The notes beneath the pieces were generated by a model. That model saw only the letters and a list, made by a program, of their open reading frames with translations. It did not search any database and had not been told where the DNA came from. Both the position numbers and the translations under genes were made by a program. A stretch of 27,662 nt of DNA. Origin: Calcarisporiella thermophila CBS 279.70. Its lineage: Eukaryota > Calcarisporiellomycota. The DNA lies in NCBI RefSeq assembly GCF_041956535.1, contig NW_027192227.1:140025-167686 (forward strand), written 5' to 3'. This document shows, in pieces, positions 20,405-27,662 of this stretch. Position 1 is the stretch's first letter, and each line of letters begins with the position of its first letter.

Positions 20405-21127
20405 ATGGAAAAGAATGAAAAATCTAGTAAGGAAGAAACTTTGCACGGAAAATGTTTCCCCGGTGAATCTCCTGAGTACCGCCGGGCAAGAAATGAACTT
20501 CTCCGTGCTGAGTCTGAACTACGCCGCAGATCGGAGGAGGTAGCAGCACTACGCCGTAAGCTTCCTCCCGGTGGCCTCGTCCCTGAAAATTACGTGTTCG
20601 AGGAGGCCACGGAGGACGGTGGCACTCGCGAAGTGAAGATCTCTGACCTTTTCTCGCCTGGCAAAGACACACTTCTCATCTACAGTTTCATGTACGGCCC
20701 CAATGAGTCGAAGCCATGTGGTGCCTGTGCGTCCATCCTCGATTCTCTGGATGGAACCGTCCCACATACCGAACAGCGCGTTAACTTGGTCGCGGTCGCA
20801 AAGTCGCCCCTACCACGCATCCTTGATTTTTCCCGTAAGCGTGGCTGGCGCCACCTGCGAATACTCTCCTCTGCCAACAATCATTATAATCGCGATTACC
20901 TGGCCGAAAATCCCGACGGCTCCCAGATGCCCATACTCAACGTCTTCAGAAAAGACACCGAGGGAATCCGCCACTTTTGGGGCTCTGAATTACTCTACTA
21001 CCCCGATGAAGAAGGTCGTGAACGTCACGTTGACTTCATTTGGCCAATATGGAACTTGCTAGATGTCACCCCCGAGGGAAGAGGCACTGCATGGGACTTT
21101 CCAAAGCTGAGCTACGGCCCGGAATGA
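20405..21127 (+). CDS. DUF899 thioredoxin-like protein
   Basis: Intronless, 240 aa. The N-terminal ~50 residues are a charged helix ('RRARNELLRAESELRRRSEE') typical of the family, followed by 'LPPGGLVPENYVFEE', 'VKISDLFSPGKDTLLIYSFM' and 'ESKPCGACASILDSLDG' with a CxxC at 105-108. Later come 'NLVAVAKSPLPRI', 'GWRHLRILSS', 'YNRDY', 'PILNVFRKD', 'IRHFWGSELLY' and, near the C-terminus, 'RHVDFIWPIWNLLDVTPEGR'. DUF899 proteins have a thioredoxin fold and are widespread in bacteria and present in fungi. Their reaction is not settled, so only a redox role is suggested. There is no signal peptide, so it is probably cytosolic. By eye about half its bases are G or C, against about a third around it. 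With the missing introns this suggests gain from bacteria, though strong expression could also bias codon use. Confidence 0.93.
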   Translation: MEKNEKSSKEETLHGKCFPGESPEYRRARNELLRAESELRRRSEEVAALRRKLPPGGLVPENYVFEEATEDGGTREVKISDLFSPGKDTLLIYSFMYGPNESKPCGACASILDSLDGTVPHTEQRVNLVAVAKSPLPRILDFSRKRGWRHLRILSSANNHYNRDYLAENPDGSQMPILNVFRKDTEGIRHFWGSELLYYPDEEGRERHVDFIWPIWNLLDVTPEGRGTAWDFPKLSYGPE

Positions 21128-22290
21128 GAAAATAACATAAATGAATTCAGCTTGCTCAATTTACGAGGATTCGCACCTGCACGTATTAAAATATGAGGTT
21201 TACTATTCTATAAGTATATGATTTCTTGAGCGTAAACAATATTGAATGAATTATATTATATTCTGCTTCGTTTAGCATATAAGTCCGTGGCCAATAGGAG
21301 TATTTTAGATTTCCCAATAAGATATTTAGAGCATTCTAGCATTTTACTATCAACTTTCATTTTAATGAAGACCCCATCAAATATTTCCGAGGGATGAAGA
21401 ATATTCTGAAAATTCCAAGAGGATACATTATAGCATTTTGTAGTTACTGGCATGTTGTAGTGACTTATTCACGAAAACTACAATAATTTCATCTAAAGCT
21501 ATATAGAAATCTAAATAGACTAATCTGGCTGATGTAGTCGGTAAGGGCCACGCATTATCTTCCAAATTTTCACCAACATCTTATTCCATGACTTCAGTGG
21601 CGACCTGCACACTGTCATATTCTGGTTGTACCATAATAGCTTCTTGCCTCGCTTCTTTCAGTTTTGCTTCCGTCCGTTTATCCTTAACTTGCCTTAGGAC
21701 TCTCCTTTCTCTTTATGATCCACAGATATCTTGTCTCGCTTGCATACCATTCCAGTTCCAAAATCTTAGTCCTGCTATTCCAGATAGTGAAAACTTTCCG
21801 AATCTGAATGCTATCTGGCAAAGGGAGTCAGGATCGGAACCAAATGAGCCCGTCTTACACTTTGTGTTCAATGATAAGAACAAATTGTCAATTACCATTT
21901 AATTGAAGGCCAAAAGATTATATAATTCCATATCCCACCCTTGTGTTGCACCTAGAGCTTTCATCTCTGAATACTCTGGTCTTAATATTTGGGAACCTTT
22001 CTTATAGTCAAACCAGAATTCCTTCCATTATAAGACTTTTTACTTAAAATATGAAATCCTCTATTTTTGACCGAGCACCTAAAGCCCTTCAAAACTCGCA
22101 GAAACCGGTTCATATCCAATCAAACACTTATTTTTAATGTTAGAATAGGATTCCAGAATCTAGGTATCCTAATATTGTTTTTAGAAAAGCGTTCTTTGCA
22201 TGTGTTTTATCAGAATTTGATATCAATTAGAGAAGCAATAACTCCATTGTTTGAGAGATGATATCTAGTTGAAAAAGTTAAGCGAACGAA
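21128..22290. other. intergenic with a possible coding relic on the minus strand
   Basis: Minus-strand 21898..21581 is a 106-codon frame with a single in-frame TAA at 21713-21715. The first half reads MVIDNLFLSLNTKC.. and 'LRFWNWNGMQARQDICGS'. The second half is strongly charged ('RERRVLRQVKDKRTEAKLKE'). It could be the tail of a broken gene or transposase, but no family was recognised. The remainder (21903-22290) shows nothing coding. Confidence 0.35.
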
Positions 22291-22298
22291 TATAAATA
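22291..22298 (+). promoter_or_regulatory. TATA box of the Kex2-processed repeat gene
   Basis: TATAAATA lies 79 bp before the ATG. The leader that follows (CTACCAATTTTACC... to ACTTCGAATAAAG) is partly conserved before the broken paralogue at 24881, where the TATA position has decayed to TTAAATA. Confidence 0.65.
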
Positions 22299-22369
22299 AG
22301 CGCGCTCTCTACCAATTTTACCTATTCAACATACTTCGAATAAAGCAATCGAAAGCAAACTCGAACAAA

Positions 22370-22972
22370 ATGCTCAAGAACTATTCCCTTGTACTTCTTC
22401 CTCTCGCTTTGCTTGCTGCCATTTGTCCATCATTCGCTTCTCCACTAGCCGCGGAAGATAATGTTGAGAAGCGCTGCGATGAGCACGCATATGGCGATTT
22501 ATACGGATATTCGATGGGTAATCCATGCGGATATTCTATGGGCTACCCGTGTGGATATAGTATGAGCTACCCATGCAGTTACCCAATGACCACCCCATGC
22601 AGTTATGGCGGATATGGCTGCTATCGCCCCATTTTGAACAACGCATACTATGCCAATGCTGCCAACGCGGACAGCTGTTGCAAACATCGCGCGAACCTTG
22701 CTGCTAATGTCAAAGCTAATGAATGCACCGACGCAAAGAAGCACGCTCATGTGTTCAACACTGCCAACACGAATGTTATTGCGAAACGCCAAATTAGCCC
22801 GTATGAAATGTTTGGAGGTATGGGATACGGAGTTTCGCCTTTAGGTTTTGGAGGTATGAGATACGAAGTTCCGCCTTTTGGTTTTGGAGAGATCGGGTAT
22901 GGAGCCATGCCATATGGTCTGGGAATGATTGGGTATGGACTCCCATATGGCCCCAGCCAGTTGATCTGGTAA
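22370..22972 (+). CDS. secreted Kex2-processed repeat protein, two peptide types
   Basis: Single exon, 200 aa. Residues 1-24 (MLKNYSLVLLPLALLAA...) form a signal peptide, followed by a short pro-segment 'PLAAEDNVEKR' with a Kex2-type KR at 34-35. Peptide A (36-138) starts with Cys and has four octapeptide repeats of the form GYSMxxPC (46-77), then 'YGGYGCY' and an Asn/Ala/Lys-rich part with four more Cys (~101-118). A second KR (139-140, 'VIAKR') releases peptide B (141-200). It starts with Gln, which could cyclise, and has four 11-12-residue repeats, FGGMxYxVxPxG and variants, ending PSQLIW. Peptide B has no Cys. The layout of signal, KR, peptide, KR, peptide matches fungal Kex2-processed repeat proteins, whose products act outside the cell (pheromone-like, surface or effector peptides). 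Which role applies here is unknown. The TATA box and leader are clear, and a broken paralogue lies at 24881. Confidence 0.88.
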   Translation: MLKNYSLVLLPLALLAAICPSFASPLAAEDNVEKRCDEHAYGDLYGYSMGNPCGYSMGYPCGYSMSYPCSYPMTTPCSYGGYGCYRPILNNAYYANAANADSCCKHRANLAANVKANECTDAKKHAHVFNTANTNVIAKRQISPYEMFGGMGYGVSPLGFGGMRYEVPPFGFGEIGYGAMPYGLGMIGYGLPYGPSQLIW

Positions 22973-23599
22973 ATACTTTGAACATTAAAAGAGAAAAGAG
23001 TATATCCGACATTACAAAAATCAAAGTACCTAAAAAATTCTTTCCTTGTTTTTCTATTAAAAAAGAAATGAAATAAAAATTTAGTGTATGTGCTCATAAT
23101 TCAGCGAATATAGATGTCTTGACATTCTTAGTAATTCCTCTATATCGTGAAGATCTTGATATATATTCAAAGATTTCCATTAGTCGAAAATTCTATTGTA
23201 CAATATATAATGTAAAATATATTTAAAGGAATGTTTTTCAAGAAAAAAATTAAAAAATTAATGCTCTAGCTTTTGCTCACAATGTTATAAATATTTGCAC
23301 TTGTATATCTCGTCACTCTCGGTGAATAAATGTGATCATTATCGTCCCGTTCGTCTAAACCTGAACCGGTCGTAAGCGCAGTTGAATATATTCTCTATGT
23401 TCATTTCTCTACTTCTTATCATTACAATCCAATAGTTTGCAACAGAGCTTGAATCAACAAAGGTTATTCAATAACTCAATCAAAGCAACTAAATAACGTA
23501 CATATTAGTTCTTTTACCGGCGTAACATTCAAAAATAAATACTCAAGCGATATATAGTGTGTTACTATCCTTACTAATTCAAATCGACAAATATCTTTG
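22973..23599. other. 3' region of the repeat-protein gene and intergenic
   Basis: AT-rich, with AATAAA-like signals near 23075 ('GAAATAAAAATTTAG'). No further gene was seen. Confidence 0.4.
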
Positions 23600-23917
23600 T
23601 TAACATCGTTTGAGTATAGAGCACATGATAGAAATAATCAACAGCATTAAGATTAAATTAAAATGAATTTTCATAGAAGAATTTTGAACGTTTTGAAAGC
23701 CTATAAAGGTCCAGGTTCCTGTTTCTACATGATCAACAAAAATTCCACCTAATTCGCAATGTGTACAGTTACTTCTACAAAAAGTGATACTCCATCTCCC
23801 CAAGGTCCTAACTTGATTATATCCCGTGACGTTATAGCAACCTTCACGATTTATAAGTAATCCCTTACACCCATGTCTGAACTTCAGATCGGTAAGACCC
23901 ATGCAATCATATTCCAT
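23600..23917 (-). CDS. small cysteine-rich protein, hypothetical (possibly one exon of a secreted protein)
   Basis: 105 codons from ATG 23917. The first ~80 residues have an ordered Cys pattern: 'CMGLTDLKFRHGCKG', 'REGCYNVTGYNQVRTLGRW', 'FCRSNCTHCELGG', then an aromatic 'TGTWTFIGFQNVQNSSM'. The spacing, with 'GC.G....C....VR' and a final 'SSM', resembles small crystallin-like secreted proteins of fungi. That is a weak resemblance, not a firm call. The C-terminal 25 residues ('FNLILMLLIISIMCSILKRC') are a hydrophobic helix, either a membrane anchor or read-through into non-coding sequence. No signal peptide is visible at the ATG. The frame stays open about 17 codons upstream of it, so a 5' exon carrying the signal is possible. 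It lies between the repeat gene and its broken paralogue. Confidence 0.5.
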   Translation of the reverse strand: MEYDCMGLTDLKFRHGCKGLLINREGCYNVTGYNQVRTLGRWSITFCRSNCTHCELGGIFVDHVETGTWTFIGFQNVQNSSMKIHFNLILMLLIISIMCSILKRC

Positions 23918-24880
23918 TCTTATATAAAATATGCTAAAGCTCGAAGTGAATCTCCCGCGACCTTTGACTTATAATAAATTCAGTATAATAAAAATATACT
24001 ACTGTAGAACAATAAATGAGAATAGACACCAAGTTTATTCACGCTAATGAATCCAATAAAATATAAGTGAAAAAATAATTTAGAATACAAATATATATAT
24101 ATATAAAAGTGGTCGCCGGAGTTGAGATATTGATTTTAGATTTGGTACTTAAGCTTTTCAATTTACCATGATAGCTAAACATTAACTGCTTAGGCAATCC
24201 AACGTCACACTTAGCTTGTACCCCTCATAGTTCTACGGCTTATACAGCGGATGTAACTTCCTGCTAGAATGGGTCGACTGGGAACAGGGTCTAGCAAACA
24301 CCAGAGTCTTGGCTGAGGCAATTTTGACTAAGCTATTTCGACGTTTGCCAAAAAATAAGAGCGAACTATAGGGACAAATCAATAAGGAATAAAACCATGG
24401 AGCTTGAAAATTTCAACAAGTTTTATGCCAGCATGCTGATGTGAGTGTGTGCTATATACAGAGCAAAAGGAGGATACTATATTCTTGTTTACCAATATTT
24501 AAAATTAGATATATAAAATGGTATACGTAAATAGAATATTCAAAAAAGTCATAACTACACGTTATTTAAATTCAATCACTCTTCGTTTCAGTATTTCTCT
24601 GTCAACAATGGTTGGATTATATTGTTGATGATAACCTGTGCACTTATTAATAATATCCTCATCATTATTGTACAAATGTCCATAGAGATTTTGAGTTTAT
24701 ACTGAAAATGTACCAATTTCAATCTGCGCACATTACATAGACTGTATAGCTGATACTATTACTGAGAGAGAAAACAGCATAAGGGGGAGAAGGGTTGAAC
24801 GGTGATTTAACACTTAAATAGTTTATTGTTTGTTGTTAGTTACTTCGAATAAAATAAATCAAAGGTAAGCTCAGTCAAAA
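23918..24880. other. intergenic
   Basis: Contains an (AT)n microsatellite near 24092-24107 and, at 24810-24880, the decayed promoter and leader of the following pseudogene. No tRNA could be folded and no coding region was recognised. Confidence 0.45.
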
Positions 24881-25365
24881 ATGCTCAAGTACTACTTCAT
24901 TGTATTTTTTTTTTTCCACAACTTGTCTATTATTCACCCCCCTTCTGGCCGAAGAAGATAATGCTGTTGAGAAACGCTGTGATATGGTTACTCATAGTCA
25001 CCCATGTAGGTATGTTTATAACATCCCAAATGGATATGCTTTGGTTTCCCATGCGGCTAGGGCGGAAATAGCTGTTATTTCCTCGTTTTGAACAACGCAT
25101 ATTTTGCCAATGCTGCCGATGCGGATAACAGCTTTAAATACCACGCGAACCTTGGTGCTAAAGTCAAAGCTAATAAATTGCAACATATCCCTCTCGTGTG
25201 TTCAACTTGGTCAACACGTGTACCACTGTGAAGCGCTGTGATAGACATGCTTGCGAAGTCCAATAAGGCATCACTAGGGAGATGGAGTGCGGAATCACGC
25301 GCCATACGATTTTGGAGAGATTAGATATGGGATTTTGCCTTCTGATCTTGAAAGTATTAGATGAA
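24881..25365 (+). pseudogene. broken paralogue of the Kex2-processed repeat protein
   Basis: It starts at the conserved ATGCTCAAG with a matching leader (TTACTTCGAATAAAATAAATC). The signal peptide runs MLKYYFIVFFFF into a 12-T run, where the frame shifts, then 'STTCLLFTPLLAEEDNAVEKRC' including the Kex2 KR. The GYSMxxPC repeats are mostly lost ('HSHPCRYVYNIPNGYAL'). After a second frame change the middle continues 'LNNAYFANAADADNSFKYHA' against LNNAYYANAANADSCCKHRA in the intact gene. Stops then follow, but 'VKRC' and nucleotide matches to the FGEIGYG.. repeat (TTTTGGAGAGATTAGATATGGG) continue to about 25365. Several independent lesions make it a pseudogene; the poly-T shift alone could be a read error. 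Confidence 0.88.
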
Positions 25366-25609
25366 GACTTTTTAATGAATGTAGTTTTACCAATCGGTAT
25401 ATACGTTAAATTATTATGTGAATAGTTGGACTATGAAGTCAGATTTCCTATATAGATATAAATTTTTATCACTGTGTAATAGACTTCGGAGAAAGCTAAA
25501 AGAAAAAAAAGTAAATTTCGAAATCTTGTAATTCCTTGTCAAGAGGTTTTTATAATCAATTAGATAGTCGCAAAATTAGGATTAAAAACGAAATTGATTA
25601 AAACTAAAA
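25366..25609. other. intergenic, AT-rich
   Basis: No feature recognised. Confidence 0.4.
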
Positions 25610-25935
25610 ATGTCGGAATCGTTGTCGTACAAGTCGCGAGCCTCAATTATATTCATCACTTTTGTACTATTGTGCAATTATGTTGCAATTGATGTGTTAA
25701 ATCTTTTCCTTACAAAATGTGTTCTTCACATTGCGAGGGCTAATAGGGGATTTTATATATTCTCGTAAACAACATTGGCGTAATCATTGAGAAAGGACTC
25801 AAAGAGTATGTGAAGTTAAGAGGCGGACTAGTCGAAACGGAGAAGTGCTTTTTTTTTTTTAAAGCAACAATGTTCGTGTTCGGGCATGGTAATGTCTTCT
25901 CCTGGCGTAAAAAGGACTATATTGGCCTTTTTTAG
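25610..25935 (+). mobile_element. Copia retrotransposon relic, RNase H region
   Basis: Two overlapping short frames carry degraded Ty1/Copia sequence. Frame 1 (25610-25768) reads 'NYVAIDVLNLFLTKCVLHIA' and 'RANRGFYIFS', in the place of the stretch before RNase H. Frame 2 (25768-25935) reads 'IIEKGLKEYVKLRGGLVETE' then 'MFVFGHGNVFSWRKKDYIG', matching the Copia pattern GY.DADW.G....R.ST.GY.F.FG.G.ISW.SKKQ. The catalytic acidic residues are lost and frames are broken, including a 10-nt T run. No LTR was found beside it, and it is not obviously from the same family as the solo LTR at 19399. Confidence 0.6.
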
Positions 25936-26982
25936 ATATCTTGAGTCACAGGTCTCTCTATATCCAGATTTGCCTTGAGATTTTTTTTTGAAATCTCAGT
26001 CAGAAGGTTCAACACTTTTGGAGAATATATCAACTGTGGCCCCTATTTTAGGTGTCACGGATTGGCCTATTATTTGCCGCATGAATTTCATTTAAGTGCA
26101 GCAAAGATGTGCGATAGAATTTCTTTGCCTAATAACACGAAATGAGTTGGGGATCTTGTCATTTAAATTTGCTCTCTCACTGGGCTCTCGGCAATTGGAT
26201 CGACTGCAGAAACAAGCGACATCTGTAGGTTGATTTCGTCATTTGAAGACCGCTTACAAGCAAGGTTCGACGGCTGGGTTGAGGCATATAAACTATTAAC
26301 CAAATTTTTCCACACTGAAAGGGCGAACGGCCGGAAGAATTGAAGGTCTTGTTATTCGAGTAATTTTCGACCTTCTTCTCTTTTTCATAAAAAAATAAGG
26401 CGATATTTGCGCATAACGGTTCTGAGCAAGGCGAGAAGGTATAAATCCTCCTAGAAATCTTTACAAAGAAGAATGTACAGGTGGAGCTGTAGCTATACTG
26501 GTTACTAAGATGCTCCCAGAACGCAGGGTGGAGGTAAAGAAGGCAGGGTCAAAAGGCACATAACAATTAATAGGTGCCTTTTGGTCCTGGCAAGGATTGC
26601 ATAACTTAGTCCTTCGCAGCTGTAGTTGCCAGTGATATCTTTTTTCGATTGTAATGGGCTTGAGATCTCTTCCTCTATCCTCTACCTAGGCCTGCTTATT
26701 CGATAAAATCGCCCTTTATTTGGTGATAACCCTTTGTAGCATTAGATTCTACGTTTTCTCGTATATGGCACTACTCCATTTTCGAATTTGGCCTCAGCAT
26801 ACTGTTGTTTTATTCACCCCTTCTTGCTCTAACATTCTTGTTCGCTCTTGTAATTTGGCAGCTTTAGTTGAGGCCACCATCATTCTTCGATAATATTCTT
26901 TGCAACAATGCGCACTATTTTTTCGAGCTCTTTTATCTTTTTCGGATTATACCGCAATAGATATGTATTTTTTAGTCTATAG
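25936..26982. other. unassigned sequence, probably decayed repeats
   Basis: A stop-free stretch from ~26169 to 26341 in one plus frame (..ETSDICRLISSF.. ..WVEAYKLLTKFF..) has no Met start and no recognised family. A perfect 10-bp inverted repeat, CAAAAGGCAC..GTGCCTTTTG, lies at 26550-26559 and 26574-26583. Nothing else could be supported. Confidence 0.35.
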
Positions 26983-27413
26983 TATGAGATGGGGAAGTCA
27001 CAGCAAATCACTTTGATTAGATACAAAACAAAGGCAATTTTTGCAACTGGTGAAGTGGTTTCTGATTATTTTGGGATGGTAAGTCTCGATGTGGTTGAGT
27101 CGGTTTATACAAAGCGTTACCAAAGGTATTTGACACGTGGGGAAGGTATGGGAGAAATAGACTGACTATGAATGGATTTTTTGAAACCGATGATCTCTTT
27201 CACCACAAAGACCATGGCGTAAAGTGTATTAAGCAGACTTGGAACTTGGCGGTAAGGCTTTTCCTTTATCAAATGCTGGAATATGCAGACATGCGTCTTG
27301 TTAGGAAGCGGCTTCATTATATGCATGTATATAAAATATGCATAGTGCTTGTGCCCATCTGGTTAACTTTAGCGGATGGTAAAGGTATTGCTTGGGAGAC
27401 AAGAGTCGAGTAA
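26983..27413 (+). other. possible coding relic, perhaps Copia gag-like
   Basis: Two neighbouring frames. The first (26983-27165) includes 'ITLIRYKTKAIFATGEVVSD' and 'YFGMVSLDVVES', which recalls the '..E.VSDYF.RV..VV..' core of Copia gag (UBN2-type). The second (27168-27413) starts MNGFFETDDLFHHKDHG and has no recognised motif. The frames do not join by an obvious intron. A debris interpretation fits the Copia RNase H fragment 1.1 kb upstream on the same strand, but the order (gag after RNase H) means it is a separate fragment. Confidence 0.3.
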
Positions 27414-27662
27414 TATGAAGAAAATGTCCATAAATCCACATCCCCGCTAATTCAAATAAAGTCCCTGATGTTTTTACTTCTTAAACGTTCCAAGCATGTA
27501 TTACATTATATGGCATAGATCCTGAATCTGTTTTACAATAATTTTCCCACCGATTCGCCTCGGGTATTAATTCTCATAATTAAAAGATTGACTATTCTTA
27601 CTTAAGCCTAGCGTATGCGACGGCTTAAGGGAAATGGACAAGGCAAAGTCAGCAGTCCACGC
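27414..27662. other. unassigned end of window
   Basis: Contains an 8-bp inverted repeat CTTAAGCC/GGCTTAAG (27601-27608, 27622-27629). The last 21 bases, inverted, resemble 20102-20122. No gene was recognised. Confidence 0.35.

Noticed and set aside
24180-24360. Possible tRNA or structured RNA suggested by a GC-richer patch
   Set aside because: No matching B-box and no cloverleaf arms could be paired.
1-27662. CRISPR array, phage or bacterial operon features
   Set aside because: Introns, Kex2 sites and eukaryotic transposons show a nuclear fungal region; no spaced direct repeats were found.

Overview
The window looks like a stretch of an AT-rich fungal nuclear genome. The evidence is genes with many short introns (mostly 53-73 bp, GT..AG, one GC..AG), a fungal-specific transcription-factor domain, a secreted protein with Kex2 sites, and Copia and MULE elements. 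A trypsin-like protease relic and the low GC fit an early-diverging lineage (Zoopagomycota type) better than Dikarya, but that placement is inference. Gene density is low and about half the window is intergenic sequence or decaying repeats.

Region 1 (1-8419) is an ABC-transporter cluster. The last two exons of one ABC-B transporter (1-177) are followed by a fungal transcription-factor-like gene (1188-2961) and then a second, paralogous ABC-B full transporter (4171-8419). The two transporters share the last intron position and length (65 bp in both), so they are a tandem duplication. An N-gap (7542-8235) removes the second nucleotide-binding domain of the second copy. A 59-bp perfect palindrome lies between the regulator and the second transporter.

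Region 2 (9067-13000, minus strand) holds a three-exon NADP-dependent MDR oxidoreductase, a decayed duplicate of its last exon (about 10960-11100), and a TPR/ankyrin-repeat gene with a frameshift.

Region 3 (13180-17794) holds a complete MULE DNA transposon with 57-bp terminal inverted repeats and a 9-bp target duplication but a broken transposase. An intact secreted type-B carboxylesterase follows on the minus strand.

Region 4 (18625-19674) is a trypsin-like serine protease relic whose 5' side is cut by a 276-bp Copia-type solo LTR with a perfect 5-bp target duplication. A GC-rich, intronless DUF899 thioredoxin-like gene (20405-21127) follows and stands out from its surroundings.

Region 5 (22291-25365) has a secreted, Kex2-cleavable protein built of two different repeat families, with TATA box and leader. 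It also has a small cysteine-rich ORF on the other strand and a broken paralogue of the repeat protein 2.5 kb downstream. The rest of the window is Copia debris (an RNase H-like fragment, possibly a gag-like one) and unassigned sequence.

The best candidates for something undescribed are the two-part Kex2-processed repeat protein with its dead paralogue, and the cysteine-rich ORF between them. All splice sites were set by eye from reading frames and family alignments and need transcript support.
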